The notes beneath the pieces were generated by a model that did no database searches, was not told the DNA's origin, and worked only from the letters and a program-made list of their open reading frames with translations. This document shows, in pieces, positions 32,645-41,694 of a DNA stretch of 64,000 bases (the stretch's first letter is position 1; the number at the start of each line of letters is the position of its first letter). A program made the position numbers and the translations under genes. The stretch is taken from assembly GCA_035293405.1 (NCBI GenBank), contig DATDOE010000016.1, forward strand, positions 1 to 64,000, written 5' to 3'. The stretch comes from Gp6-AA40 sp035293405 (GTDB lineage: Bacteria > Acidobacteriota > Vicinamibacteria > Vicinamibacterales > UBA2999).

Positions 32645-35098
32645 ATGTGCCCGGGGATGCCATCGGTCGGTCTGCTTCCTGGCATTGCTCTCATCGCGGG
32701 CGCCGCATCTGCGCCGGTACTCGTCGGAAGTCCAATCGCGCTGGTGTGGCTGCCGGCGGCATGCTGGGGGCTCGCCCTCATCGCCTGGCGGCGGCGCGCG
32801 CCGGCGCTGACATCGGCGGCACTCGCGTTCGGATTCTTCGCGTGTGGGGCCATCCTGGCGGCCGACGCCACTCGGCACGCCCTCAGTTCCACTCTTCGGA
32901 CGACGCTTGATCGCGAGGTTGGTGGCTTTGCCCTCGAGGAGCTGGGGCCGGCAGGCGAACACGATCCGATCCTCGCTCGTGTGGTGCTGACGGAAGACGC
33001 CTCACCACGAGACGACTTCGTCTCCCTGCGCGCGCGGGTGACGGCGATACGACTCCGGCACGGATGGCACGCCGTGGACGGCGGCGTGACGATCAGCGTT
33101 GGCGGGGCGGTGCCGGCGGATCGTCTGCGCACCTGGCGCGCCCGGCGAGTGATCGAGGCGCCGATGACATTCCGCCGGCCGGCGCGCTATCTCAACGACG
33201 GCGTGGCCGACTTCGAGCGCGATCTGGCACTCGACGGGGTCACGCTGCTGGCCACCATCAAGAGCGGACGGCTCATCGAGATCATCGAGCGTGGCAGCTG
33301 GGTCGATGAGCGTGCCGCCGATGTCCGGGCCCACGTGAGGCGGGCGCTGGGTCGCTGGGTCGAGCCCCACGATGCGCTCTCCGCGGCGATTGCCGCCGCA
33401 GTGCTGATTGGCGATCGCACTGGTCTGCCGGACGAGACGCGGAATGTGCTGCAGGCGGCTGGGACCTACCATGTCATTGCCATCTCGGGCGGCAACATCG
33501 CCATCCTGGCCGGGGTCGCGGCTGGCCTGTTCGCGCTCTGTGGCATCCGTGGGCGCCGTGCATCGGTGCTGGCGATCGCGGTCCTCGCGGCATACGCGCT
33601 GGTCGTCACCGCAGGACCCTCAGTGTGGCGGGCGACCCTCATGGCCATCGTGTACTTCACCGCACGCGCGATCGATCACCGCACCCCCGTCTGGCAGGCC
33701 GCTGCCGTTGCCGCGGCCCTCATCGCCCTCGTCCGGCCGCTGGACATCAATGACCCCGGATTCATTCTGTCGTTCGGCGCCACCGCGGCCCTGCTCGAAG
33801 GCGCGCGACGCGGGGCATTACTGCTTCCGCGCTCCCGAGTCTGGTCGTGGGTCGTGGCGTCGGTCACCGCATCGCTGGCCGTGGAGACCGCCCTGTTGCC
33901 GGTGTCGGCGTCGGCCTTCTCGCGGGTGACGAGTGCCGGGCTGGTCTTGAACCTGCTCGCCGTTCCAGCGATGGGCGTCGTGCAAGTAGCCGCTCTCATC
34001 GTCGCCGCCGGTGACTCGCTTCCGATGCTGGCGTCACCCGCGGCGTGGGCGGTTCACGCCGCGTCGGTGACGCTGGTCGCGAGCGCGCAGCTCGTGACGA
34101 AGGCACCGTGGCTCACCGCTCGCGTGCCGCCGCCGGGTGCAGCCCTGGTGCTCACGTACTACGTGGCGCTGACAGTTCTGGTGGTCGCGCGTGGACGTCT
34201 GCGCGTCGCGGCGGGCGTTGTGTTTGCCTGCGCTCTGGTCGCCATCGGCGGGGGAGTCGATCTCGCGAACCTGATTCATCCACCGGTCACCCAACGCGTG
34301 TTCCGGTTGACGGTCTTCGATGTCGGCCAGGGTGAGTCGATGCTGCTGGAGACGCCGGCTCGCCGCGCGATTCTGATCGATACCGGCGGCGCACTCTTCG
34401 GAGGAGGAGGTCTCGATATCGGCCAGCGTGTGCTGGCGCCAGCGCTCTGGGCTCGCGGCGTCAGATCACTTGATGCGCTTCTCCTGACGCACGGCGATCC
34501 CGACCATATCGGCGGCGCCATGGCGATGCTCGAGGACTTCGCGCCGTTGCGACTCTGGGAAGGAGTGCGAGTGCCGCATCACCCGCCGAGCGAGGCGCTG
34601 ATCGCGTCGGCGACACGCCAGGGAAGTGGTCTGGACGCGCTTCGGGCAGGTCGCGATCTGAGTGTCGATGGCGTGCAGGTTCGGGTGCTCCACCCGCCCG
34701 AGCCCGACTGGGAACGCCGGCGCGTGCGCAATGACGACTCGGTCGTGGTCGAGGTGACCTACGGCGACGTCGCCTTCCTGCTGACCGGCGACATTGGCGC
34801 CGAGGTGGAGCAGTCGATCGTGCCGCTCCTGACCCGGGCGCGCGTCCGCATCCTGAAGGTGGCACATCACGGCAGCCGCACATCCACGTCGCAGGCCCTG
34901 CTCGACGCCTGGCGGCCACAGATCGCAGTGATCAGCTGCGGGCGCGGCAACCGCTTCGGTCACCCCGCTCGCGACGTCGTGCATCGCCTCGAGACGACCG
35001 GCGCCACGGTGCTACGGACGGATCGAGATGGGCAGATCACGATTGAGACGGATGGTACTTCTCTCAGTACAACGACATTCACGGGAGGTAGACAATGA
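32645..35098 (+). CDS. comEC: DNA internalisation protein ComEC/Rec2
   Basis: 817 residues. An N-terminal DUF4131-type region has several membrane spans. The central Competence domain includes TYHVIAISGGNIAILAGVAA and a block of hydrophobic helices. A C-terminal metallo-beta-lactamase-like domain begins at LTVFDVGQGESMLLETP, with LLTHGDPDHIGG and KVAHHGSRTSTSQALL. It forms the inner-membrane channel for single-stranded DNA in natural transformation. Several ATG codons lie near the start, so the exact N-terminus is uncertain. The final codons overlap the next gene and the left arm of its flanking repeat. Confidence 0.92.
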   Translation: MCPGMPSVGLLPGIALIAGAASAPVLVGSPIALVWLPAACWGLALIAWRRRAPALTSAALAFGFFACGAILAADATRHALSSTLRTTLDREVGGFALEELGPAGEHDPILARVVLTEDASPRDDFVSLRARVTAIRLRHGWHAVDGGVTISVGGAVPADRLRTWRARRVIEAPMTFRRPARYLNDGVADFERDLALDGVTLLATIKSGRLIEIIERGSWVDERAADVRAHVRRALGRWVEPHDALSAAIAAAVLIGDRTGLPDETRNVLQAAGTYHVIAISGGNIAILAGVAAGLFALCGIRGRRASVLAIAVLAAYALVVTAGPSVWRATLMAIVYFTARAIDHRTPVWQAAAVAAALIALVRPLDINDPGFILSFGATAALLEGARRGALLLPRSRVWSWVVASVTASLAVETALLPVSASAFSRVTSAGLVLNLLAVPAMGVVQVAALIVAAGDSLPMLASPAAWAVHAASVTLVASAQLVTKAPWLTARVPPPGAALVLTYYVALTVLVVARGRLRVAAGVVFACALVAIGGGVDLANLIHPPVTQRVFRLTVFDVGQGESMLLETPARRAILIDTGGALFGGGGLDIGQRVLAPALWARGVRSLDALLLTHGDPDHIGGAMAMLEDFAPLRLWEGVRVPHHPPSEALIASATRQGSGLDALRAGRDLSVDGVQVRVLHPPEPDWERRRVRNDDSVVVEVTYGDVAFLLTGDIGAEVEQSIVPLLTRARVRILKVAHHGSRTSTSQALLDAWRPQIAVISCGRGNRFGHPARDVVHRLETTGATVLRTDRDGQITIETDGTSLSTTTFTGGRQ

Positions 35099-35598
35099 GA
35101 CGAAACCGCGAAGGGCGCGAAGATCGCGAAGAGCTCGAAAGTCATTCACATCATCGACACTACGCTGACCATCTCTCGGCCGGGCTCGGCATGCGACTTC
35201 CGTCGCCGTTGACGCCGGAGGCGGACGTTGTGATGACTCAAACGATCGGGTGCGCGATTGCTGTCCATCGCGCGCTTGGCCCAGGGTTCTTGGAATCGAT
35301 CTATCGGAAGGCCATGTGCATTGAGCTGGAATCGCGGGACCTGGCCTTCGAGCAGGAACGTCCCGTGCGCGTGAACTATCGCGGCGTGGAGATCACAGGC
35401 CAGCGCGTCGACTTGATCGTCGAAGGTCTCATTGTCGTGGAGTTGAAGGCCGTCGTGCGCCTCGACGAGGTCCATCGGGCTCAACTAATCTCGTATCTCA
35501 GAACCACGGGATTGCGAGGGGGGCTTCTGATCAACTTTCGCGTAGCAGCACTCCGGCAAGGGTTGCGTCGAGTGGTGTTGCGATCGACTTCCGAATGA
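35095..35598 (+). CDS. GxxExxY protein (PD-(D/E)XK nuclease superfamily)
   Basis: 167 residues as read from 35095, but the first 45 or so (RRNREGREDREELES and on) are translated repeat-arm sequence, so translation may begin later, for example at the ATG before TQTIGCAIAVH. The core has the name-giving motif GFLESIY in HRALGPGFLESIYRKAM, and a nuclease-like strand pair GQRVDLIVEGLIVVELKAV, where D and ExK fit the PD-(D/E)XK active site. The substrate and biological role of this family are unknown. It lies exactly between comEC and mazG and is framed by inverted repeats, so it looks like a small inserted unit. Confidence 0.8.
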   Translation: MRRNREGREDREELESHSHHRHYADHLSAGLGMRLPSPLTPEADVVMTQTIGCAIAVHRALGPGFLESIYRKAMCIELESRDLAFEQERPVRVNYRGVEITGQRVDLIVEGLIVVELKAVVRLDEVHRAQLISYLRTTGLRGGLLINFRVAALRQGLRRVVLRSTSE

Positions 35599-35660
35599 CC
35601 GACCTTCGCGGCCTTCGTGATCTTCGTGCCTTCGTGGTTATCTTTGTGCCCTCGTGGCTA
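35096..35660. repeat. Inverted-repeat-framed unit around the GxxExxY gene
   Basis: The left arm (about 35104-35132) is built from CGCGAAG units spaced nine bases apart. The right arm (about 35600-35636, with decaying copies to 35660), reverse-complemented, gives ACCACGAAGG, CACGAAGATC, ACGAAGG. The arms align over about 28 positions with mainly A/G changes at one point per unit. The whole unit of roughly 565 bp fills the space between comEC and mazG, and the right arm ends at the mazG stop. It looks like terminal inverted repeats, but no target-site duplication is obvious. Confidence 0.6.
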
Positions 35661-36479
35661 ACCGGCGTCCTTCTTCACCCGCTGCCACTCGGCTTCCATC
35701 TCCTCCAGTGTGGCCTCACCGAGCGTTCGTCCGCGTTCTGTGAACGCATGCTCGACGGCCTCGAAGCGGGTGGTGAATTTTTCGGTGGCCCGACGGAGTG
35801 CCGCCTCGGGCTCGATGCCGAGCTTGCGCGAGAGGTTGGCGATTGCGAACAGCAGGTCGCCCATTTCTTCCTCGGCCCGTGACAGATCCCCCGTGGCTCC
35901 GGACTCGACCTCGCGCCGGACCTCCGCGACTTCCTCTTCGATCTTGTCCAGCACATCGTCGGGCCGCGCCCAGTCGAATCCGACCGCGGCGGCCCGGGCG
36001 CTGATCTCATACGCGCGGAGCAGCGACGGCAGTGTGTTCGGCACACCGCTGAGCGTTGTCTTCGACCGTGGCGCGGCGCCGGCGGCCGCGCGCTCGCGGG
36101 CTTTCAGCGTCTCCCATTTGTCGATGACCTGCCCGCTGGTGAGCGCCGGGTCGCCGGTCTCGCGTGCAAAGACGTGCGGATGGCGACGCACCAGCTTGTC
36201 GCAGATCGCATCGATGGCGTCCCCGATCGCGAAGTCGCCGGCTTCCTCGCTGATGCGCGCCAGGAAGACCGCCTCGAAGAGAAAATCGCCGAGCTCTTCG
36301 CAGAGGTCGGCCGGTATGCCGCGCTCGATCGCTTCGAGGACCTCGTAGGTTTCCTCGAGGACGAACGGGCGCAGCGAGGCGTGCGTCTGTTCCCGGTCCC
36401 ACGGACAGCCGTCCGTCGCGCGCAGTGTGCGCATGATGTCCACCAGCCGCTCGAAGCGCTCGCCGACGCGGTCGATCAT
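35658..36479 (-). CDS. mazG: Nucleoside triphosphate pyrophosphohydrolase MazG
   Basis: 273 residues with two MazG domains. The first has TLRATDGCPWDREQTHASLR and the metal-binding acidic pair EETYEVLEAIE / CEELGDFLFEAVF. The second has VGFDWARPDDVLDKIEEEVA and EEEMGDLLFAIANLSRKLG. It hydrolyses NTPs to NMP and pyrophosphate, cleaning damaged nucleotides and affecting (p)ppGpp levels. It is transcribed toward the GxxExxY unit and is divergent from the DUF1844 gene (38 bp apart). Confidence 0.92.
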   Translation of the reverse strand: MIDRVGERFERLVDIMRTLRATDGCPWDREQTHASLRPFVLEETYEVLEAIERGIPADLCEELGDFLFEAVFLARISEEAGDFAIGDAIDAICDKLVRRHPHVFARETGDPALTSGQVIDKWETLKARERAAAGAAPRSKTTLSGVPNTLPSLLRAYEISARAAAVGFDWARPDDVLDKIEEEVAEVRREVESGATGDLSRAEEEMGDLLFAIANLSRKLGIEPEAALRRATEKFTTRFEAVEHAFTERGRTLGEATLEEMEAEWQRVKKDAG

Positions 36480-36517
36480 GGTGACATGCTACCATTCGAG
36501 ATCGTGCAGGTTGAGCC

Positions 36518-36847
36518 ATGACAGACGGACAACGGGACCCGGCGGGCGCACAGTCGGACGATGAGCGGGCAGTGACGTTCGTGGGCTTCGTGTTGTCGCT
36601 CGCGCATACCGCGGCGTTTCATTTCGGTGACGTTCCCGATCCCGCGACGGGGCAGCCGGGGACGATGAACCTGCTGGCGGCGCAGCAGCTGATCGACATC
36701 CTGGCGCTGCTCGAGGAAAAGACGCGCGGCAATCTGACTGCCGAGGAGCGTCAGCTGATGGAGCAGATCGTCTACGAGCTCCGTCTGCGATTCGTCGAAG
36801 CGAGCACGAGCGGTTCGCCGGAACCCTCGCGCATCATCATCCCTTGA
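36518..36847 (+). CDS. DUF1844 domain protein
   Basis: 109 residues. The core VTFVGFVLSLAHTAAFHFGD followed by NLLAAQQLIDILALLEEKT and LTAEERQLMEQIVYELRLRF matches the short helical DUF1844 family, found in Acidobacteriota, Deltaproteobacteria and others with no established function. No signal peptide. It is divergent from mazG. Confidence 0.8.
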   Translation: MTDGQRDPAGAQSDDERAVTFVGFVLSLAHTAAFHFGDVPDPATGQPGTMNLLAAQQLIDILALLEEKTRGNLTAEERQLMEQIVYELRLRFVEASTSGSPEPSRIIIP

Positions 36848-36849
36848 TG

Positions 36850-36929
36850 CCTCGACGCGCGCATCACCCCGACCCGTCGACGTGGCTCACCGTCGTCCCG
36901 AGCGTGTCGAGGGGCGTGCGAGTCGAGGG
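36850..36929. repeat. Imperfect GTCGAGGGG-type palindromic repeat
   Basis: CCTCGAC and CCCCGAC copies on the left (36851-36874) face GTCGAGGGG copies on the right (36907-36930). The arms match only partly. If the next gene is read from GTG 36882, the right arm translates to PERVEGRASRG, which does not look like family sequence; this argues for the start at 36930. Confidence 0.4.
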
Positions 36930-37733
36930 GTGACCGCTCAGGGTCACGTTCCAGCCCGCATCCTCTTTCTCGGAACGGGAACGTCGCACGGCGTGCCGAT
37001 GATCGGCTGCACGTGCGAGGTGTGCCGATCGACCGATCCACGTGATACGCGGCTCCGGCCGTCGATCTACGTGGACGTGCCCGGCCGGGCGAAGATCCTC
37101 GTGGACACCAGCCCCGATCTTCGGCAGCAGGCGCTCACGCATCGCCTGACTCGCGTCGACGCGGTGCTGTTCACGCACGGCCACGCCGATCACGTGCTCG
37201 GGCTGGACGAAGTCCGGCGCTTCAACGTCATGCAAGGCGGGCCGATTCCGTGCTACGCGAGCGGCCCCACCTGGGAGACGCTCCGCCGTACCTTCCATTA
37301 CATGTTCGACGGCGTCCAACGCCTCGGCGGCGGCATTCCGGAATTGGAAGTACACGAGATCGATGGCCCGCTGACGATCCAGGGCGTGCGCGTGCGGCCG
37401 GTGCCGGTATGGCACGGTGAGATGCCGGTGCTGGGATTCCGCTTCGGCGACTTCGCCTATCTGACCGATTGCAACCGTCTCGCCGATGAGGCCTGGGATG
37501 TGATCGACGGCGTCGACACGCTGGTGATCGATGCGCTTCGCGACAAGCCGCATGTCACCCACTTCAGCCTGGACCAGGCGCTCGACGTGGTCGCGCGCGT
37601 GAAGCCGCGCCGCGCCTACACCACGCACATGACCCATGCAATCGCGCATGCCGCGACCAATGCGCGTCTGCCCGCGGGCGTTGAACTGGCATATGATGGG
37701 CTCGTGCTCGACGTGCGCGTCGACGTGGAGTGA
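36930..37733 (+). CDS. MBL-fold metallo-hydrolase (PhnP/YycJ-like)
   Basis: 267 residues from GTG 36930; an upstream GTG (36882) would only add repeat-derived residues. The protein begins ARILFLGTGTSHGVPMIGCTC, with a Cys pair (CTCEVC) common in this subgroup. The metal motif is LFTHGHADHVLGLDEVRRFN (HxHxDH), then FAYLTDCNRL with the bridging Asp and THMTHAIAHA with the last His. It probably hydrolyses a phosphodiester or cyclic nucleotide-like substrate. ribF starts immediately after its stop codon. Confidence 0.85.
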   Translation: MTAQGHVPARILFLGTGTSHGVPMIGCTCEVCRSTDPRDTRLRPSIYVDVPGRAKILVDTSPDLRQQALTHRLTRVDAVLFTHGHADHVLGLDEVRRFNVMQGGPIPCYASGPTWETLRRTFHYMFDGVQRLGGGIPELEVHEIDGPLTIQGVRVRPVPVWHGEMPVLGFRFGDFAYLTDCNRLADEAWDVIDGVDTLVIDALRDKPHVTHFSLDQALDVVARVKPRRAYTTHMTHAIAHAATNARLPAGVELAYDGLVLDVRVDVE

Positions 37734-38669
37734 ATGGAGACCATCCACTTCCCGGACGACCCCCGGCCGCCGTGGCTGGTGCACCCGGTCCTGGCCCTCG
37801 GGAATTTCGACGGCCTGCACCGCGGCCATCTCAAGATCATCGAGCGGGTCCGGCGCGGGGCCGCCGAGCATGGCGGCACGCCCATGGCGATGACGTTCGA
37901 TCCGCATCCGCCGCGAATCGTACGGCCGGACAAGGCGCCGCCCCTGCTCATGACCAAGGCGCAGCGGCTCGAAGCGCTGCACGGGGCAGGCATCAGTTGC
38001 GTGGCGGTGGTCCGGTTCACACACGAGATCTCGGCGTGGGACCCGGAAACGTTCGTGCGTACGGTGCTCGTCGACTGGCTGCGCGTGTCTGAAGTGTGGG
38101 TCGGTGCGAACTTTCTGTTCGGGCACGGCCGCAGCGGAAACTTCAGCCTGCTGCGCTCGCTCGGTCAACGACTCGGGTTCCGGGCGGACAAGATCGATCC
38201 GGTGCGCTACAAGGACTTCGTGGTGAGCAGCACGCGGATCCGAAGGCTGGTTGCCGAGGCCCGCATGGATGAGGCCGGCGCGCTGCTCGGGCACCCGTAT
38301 TACGTGGACGGCACGATCGTCGAGGGGAAGAAGCGAGGCAGGATGATCGGCTTTCCAACCGCGAACCTGGCGACCGACAACGAGCTGGTTCCGCCACACG
38401 GGGTATATGCGACCACGACGACCATCGACGGGATTGTGCACGCCGGCGTGACCAACATCGGTGTCCGCCCAACCTTCGGCGAGACCGACGTGACGGTCGA
38501 AACCCATCTGCTCAACTATTCCGGCGATCTGTACGGCCGCCGGGTGCGGCTGGGATTCGTGCTGCGGTTGCGCGACGAGCGCCGGTTCGAGGACGTCGAC
38601 GCGTTGCGCGCGCAGATCGAGGCTGACCAGCGCCGTGCCGAGCGTCTCTTCAGTCGCCTTTCCGTATAG
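37734..38669 (+). CDS. ribF: Bifunctional riboflavin kinase/FAD synthetase
   Basis: 311 residues. The N-terminal FAD synthetase (nucleotidyltransferase) has LALGNFDGLHRGHLKIIERV and VGANFLFGHGRSGNF, and ends with VSSTRIRRLVAEARM. The C-terminal riboflavin kinase has GKKRGRMIGFPTANLA and GVYATTTTIDG, then VTNIGVRPTFGETDVTVETH. It converts riboflavin to FMN and FAD. The gene begins directly at the stop of the MBL gene. Confidence 0.95.
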   Translation: METIHFPDDPRPPWLVHPVLALGNFDGLHRGHLKIIERVRRGAAEHGGTPMAMTFDPHPPRIVRPDKAPPLLMTKAQRLEALHGAGISCVAVVRFTHEISAWDPETFVRTVLVDWLRVSEVWVGANFLFGHGRSGNFSLLRSLGQRLGFRADKIDPVRYKDFVVSSTRIRRLVAEARMDEAGALLGHPYYVDGTIVEGKKRGRMIGFPTANLATDNELVPPHGVYATTTTIDGIVHAGVTNIGVRPTFGETDVTVETHLLNYSGDLYGRRVRLGFVLRLRDERRFEDVDALRAQIEADQRRAERLFSRLSV

Positions 38670-38671
38670 CC

Positions 38672-38938
38672 GTGGACGCCCACTCCTTCGAATTCCAGCT
38701 CTCGGTGCCGCGCGACGCGGACGTGGCGGCGCTCGTTCGCAAGGTGGCCGTGCAGGCCGCCCGCTACGCGGGGTGCCCCGATCACAGCGCCGAGGTGTTT
38801 GGCGGCCAGGTCGAAGAGGCCGTTCGCGCCCACGTGAACGGCGCTCCGTCGCCGGGAACCATCCCCGTCGTGGTCAGGCGTTCCACCGGTCCGCTCGAGG
38901 TCCTGGTGGGTTCGAGGACCGTGGCACTCGATCTCTGA
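38672..38938 (+). CDS. Small hypothetical protein
   Basis: 88 residues starting at GTG 38672, two bases after the ribF stop and ending nine before cysS, so it is embedded in an operon. It reads FEFQLSVPRDADVAALVRKV, AVQAARYAGCPDHSAEVF and VVVRRSTGPLEVLVGSRTV. This recalls the first helix-strand elements of RsbW-like GHKL proteins but without the ATP-binding motifs. No signal or membrane segment. Function unknown. Confidence 0.6.
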   Translation: MDAHSFEFQLSVPRDADVAALVRKVAVQAARYAGCPDHSAEVFGGQVEEAVRAHVNGAPSPGTIPVVVRRSTGPLEVLVGSRTVALDL

Positions 38939-38947
38939 CCACTGCAG

Positions 38948-40366
38948 ATGCTTCGTCTTTACAACACGCTTACACGACAGGAAGAGCCGTTCGCGCCGCT
39001 GCGCGACAACACGGTGCGGATGTACGCGTGCGGGCTCACGGTCTACGCGCGCGGGCACATCGGCAACTTCCGAACCTACGTCTGTCTCGACGTGCTGCGC
39101 CGGACGTTGAAGTACCTCTGCGGCTTTCGGGTACAGGAAGTCATCAACTACACGGACGTGGACGACAAGACCATTGCCGGCGCGCACCGGGCCGGCATGC
39201 CTCTGCGCGAGTACACGGATCAATGGATCGACGCCTTTCGAGAAGACGCCGAACAGCTGGGGATCGAAACGCCGGAAGAAACGCCCCGCGCCACCGACCC
39301 GTCGAACCTGGAGGCCATGAGCGCGATGATCTCGGCGCTCGAGGCGAACGGACATTCCTACCGACGGGACGGCTCGATCTATTTCAAGATCGCGTCGCTG
39401 CCGACCTACGGGCGGCTCGCGCGCCTCGATCACGAAGGCCTGCACACCGGCGCCAGCGTTGACGCCGATGAATACGCCAAGGAGGATGCGCGCGACTTCG
39501 TGTTGTGGAAGGCGGCCAAGCCGGACGAGCCGGCGTGGGACGTGAACGGCACGGGCCCGGGCCGTCCGGGCTGGCACATCGAGTGTTCGGCGATGGCGCT
39601 GCGGCTGCTCGGCGAGGCGCCCATCGACATTCATGCCGGCGGAATCGATCTGATCTTCCCGCATCACGAGAACGAGATTGCGCAGGCCGAGGGCGCGACC
39701 AGGCAGACGTTCTCGCGATTCTGGGTACACGTCGAGCATCTCTTCGTCGAGAACGCGAAGATGTCGAAGTCGGTCGGCAACGTCTACACCGTGCCGGACG
39801 TCGTGTCGCGCGGGTATCGGCCTTCCGCGCTGCGGTACTGCCTGTTGTCCTCGCACTACCGCAAGCAGCTCAACTTCACGTGGACCGGCATTGAGCAGGC
39901 AGAGGAGTCGCTCCGCCGCATCGTCGACTTTCTCGCCAAGCTCGACGAAATGACCGGCGACGAGCGGAACCCGGATCTCGAGGCCGCGGTGAGCCGCGCG
40001 CGCGACGCCTTCGGCGCCGCGCTCACCAGCGATCTCAATACGGCCGCCGGCCTTGCCGCGATCTTCGATCTGGTGCACGAGGGCAATGCGGCGATCGTCG
40101 CACGCCGCATGAGCGCCGCCGACGCGGCCATCGTGCGTCAGGCGCTCGAGGACTTCGACCGCGTGCTCGGTATCGTCTCGCTGCGTCGCGCGGAAGATGC
40201 CAAGCCGCCGGTGCCCATCGAGGAGATCGAACGACTGATCGAAGAGCGGAAGGCGGCGCGTCAGCGGCGGGAATTTGCGGCGGCGGATCAGATTCGCAAC
40301 TCGCTGGCCGAGCGAGGCGTCCTGCTCGAGGACAACCCGGCCGGTACACGCTGGAAAAGAAAATGA
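38948..40366 (+). CDS. cysS: Cysteinyl-tRNA synthetase
   Basis: 472 residues, class I synthetase. CGLTVYARGHIGNFRTYVCL contains the HIGN version of the HIGH motif and the first zinc Cys. WHIECSAMALRLLGE and HHENEIAQ supply further zinc ligands (Cys, His, Glu). The KMSKS loop is NAKMSKSVGNVYTVP. It charges tRNA-Cys; a tRNA-Cys gene lies 3.2 kb downstream. The stop overlaps the aminotransferase start (ATGA). Confidence 0.96.
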   Translation: MLRLYNTLTRQEEPFAPLRDNTVRMYACGLTVYARGHIGNFRTYVCLDVLRRTLKYLCGFRVQEVINYTDVDDKTIAGAHRAGMPLREYTDQWIDAFREDAEQLGIETPEETPRATDPSNLEAMSAMISALEANGHSYRRDGSIYFKIASLPTYGRLARLDHEGLHTGASVDADEYAKEDARDFVLWKAAKPDEPAWDVNGTGPGRPGWHIECSAMALRLLGEAPIDIHAGGIDLIFPHHENEIAQAEGATRQTFSRFWVHVEHLFVENAKMSKSVGNVYTVPDVVSRGYRPSALRYCLLSSHYRKQLNFTWTGIEQAEESLRRIVDFLAKLDEMTGDERNPDLEAAVSRARDAFGAALTSDLNTAAGLAAIFDLVHEGNAAIVARRMSAADAAIVRQALEDFDRVLGIVSLRRAEDAKPPVPIEEIERLIEERKAARQRREFAAADQIRNSLAERGVLLEDNPAGTRWKRK

Positions 40367-41694
40367 ATGGCCCATCGCTGAAGACCGCGCTCCCGGGTCC
40401 GCAGGCGAAGGCGATCATCGAGCGCGATGCCCGTGTGGTCTCCACGTCCTACACGCGTGACTATCCGCTGGTCATGGCGCGCGGAGAGGGCGCGCTGGTC
40501 GAGGACGTGGACGGCAACGTCTTCCTCGACTGTACGGCCGGCATCGCCGTCACCGCGACCGGGCATTCGCATCCCGCCGTCGTGCAGGCGATCGTCGAAC
40601 AGGCCGGCAAGTTCCTGCACATGTCCGGCACCGACTTCTACTACGAGCCGCAGGTGCGGCTAGCAGAAGTGCTGTCGGCGATTGCGCCGATGCCGGGCCC
40701 GCATCGATCCTTCTTCGGGAACTCGGGCACCGAGGCCAATGAGGCCGCGCTGAAGCTGGCCCGGTACTACACCAAGCGGCAGAACGTCATCGCGTTTCTC
40801 GGTGCGTTCCATGGCCGATCGATGGGATCGCTGTCCCTCACGGCCAGCAAGCTGACACAGCGCCGTGGCTTCAGCCCGCTCATGCCCGGTGTGTACCATG
40901 CGCCGTTTGCCAATTGCTATCGCTGCCCGGTCGGCAACCAGCCGGAGACCTGCGCGGCAGAGTGTCTGCGCTTCATCGAGGATCAGCTGCTGGTGCACCT
41001 CGTCTCACCCGACGAGGTCGCCGCCATCATCGTCGAGCCGATTCAGGGAGAGGGCGGATACGTCGTGCCGCCCGACGTCTTCCATCAGCGGCTGCGCGAG
41101 ATCACGACCAAGCACGGCATGTTGTTCATCGTGGACGAAGTGCAGTCTGGTATGGGCCGCACCGGGCGCATGTTCGCGATCGAGCACACCGGGGTGCAGC
41201 CTGACGTCGTGACGATGGCGAAGGGGATCGCGTCGGGCCTGCCGCTCGGCGTCGTGACCGCGAGGTCCGAGGTCCTGTCCTGGCCGCCTGGTACGCACGC
41301 GAGCACGTTCGGCGGCAACCCGGTGTCGTGCGCTGCGTCGCTGGCCACGCTCAAGCTGCTGCGCGACGGTCTCATGACGAATGCCGAGATCGTCGGGGCC
41401 CACATGATGGCCGGGGCGAAAGCGCTCATGGACAAGCACGCGCTCATCGGCGACGTCCGCGGCCGTGGGCTGATGATCGGCATCGAGCTCGTGCGCGACC
41501 GGCAGACGAAGGAGCGCGCCACCACTGAGCGCGACGCCGTCGTCCGCGGATGCTTCACCCGAGGCCTGCTCGTCCTCGGTGCCGGCCAGAATGCGATCCG
41601 CATCTCGCCGCCGCTCGTGCTGACCACCCAACAGGCCGACACCGCGCTCGAGATCCTGGACCAGGCCCTGACTGGGGTCAGACCCCGACTCTGA
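40363..41694 (+). CDS. Class III PLP aminotransferase (GABA/acetylornithine type)
   Basis: 443 residues. SFFGNSGTEANEAALKLARY (PLP phosphate loop), IIVEPIQGEGGYVVPP, LFIVDEVQSGMGRTGRMFA (Asp to the pyridine N) and the Schiff-base Lys in VVTMAKGIASGLPLG define the class. A Cys-rich insertion, NCYRCPVGNQPETCAAEC, occurs in a broad-specificity subgroup related to 4-aminobutyrate and ornithine aminotransferases. The last residues (TGVRPRL) are encoded by a GGGGTCAGACCCC repeat, so the natural C-terminus may have been altered by the repeat. The substrate is uncertain. Confidence 0.88.
   Translation: MNGPSLKTALPGPQAKAIIERDARVVSTSYTRDYPLVMARGEGALVEDVDGNVFLDCTAGIAVTATGHSHPAVVQAIVEQAGKFLHMSGTDFYYEPQVRLAEVLSAIAPMPGPHRSFFGNSGTEANEAALKLARYYTKRQNVIAFLGAFHGRSMGSLSLTASKLTQRRGFSPLMPGVYHAPFANCYRCPVGNQPETCAAECLRFIEDQLLVHLVSPDEVAAIIVEPIQGEGGYVVPPDVFHQRLREITTKHGMLFIVDEVQSGMGRTGRMFAIEHTGVQPDVVTMAKGIASGLPLGVVTARSEVLSWPPGTHASTFGGNPVSCAASLATLKLLRDGLMTNAEIVGAHMMAGAKALMDKHALIGDVRGRGLMIGIELVRDRQTKERATTERDAVVRGCFTRGLLVLGAGQNAIRISPPLVLTTQQADTALEILDQALTGVRPRL

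Noticed and set aside
36864..40375. Two long minus-strand frames (547 and 619 codons)
   Set aside because: They are antisense to the MBL hydrolase, ribF and cysS, all of which are well supported.
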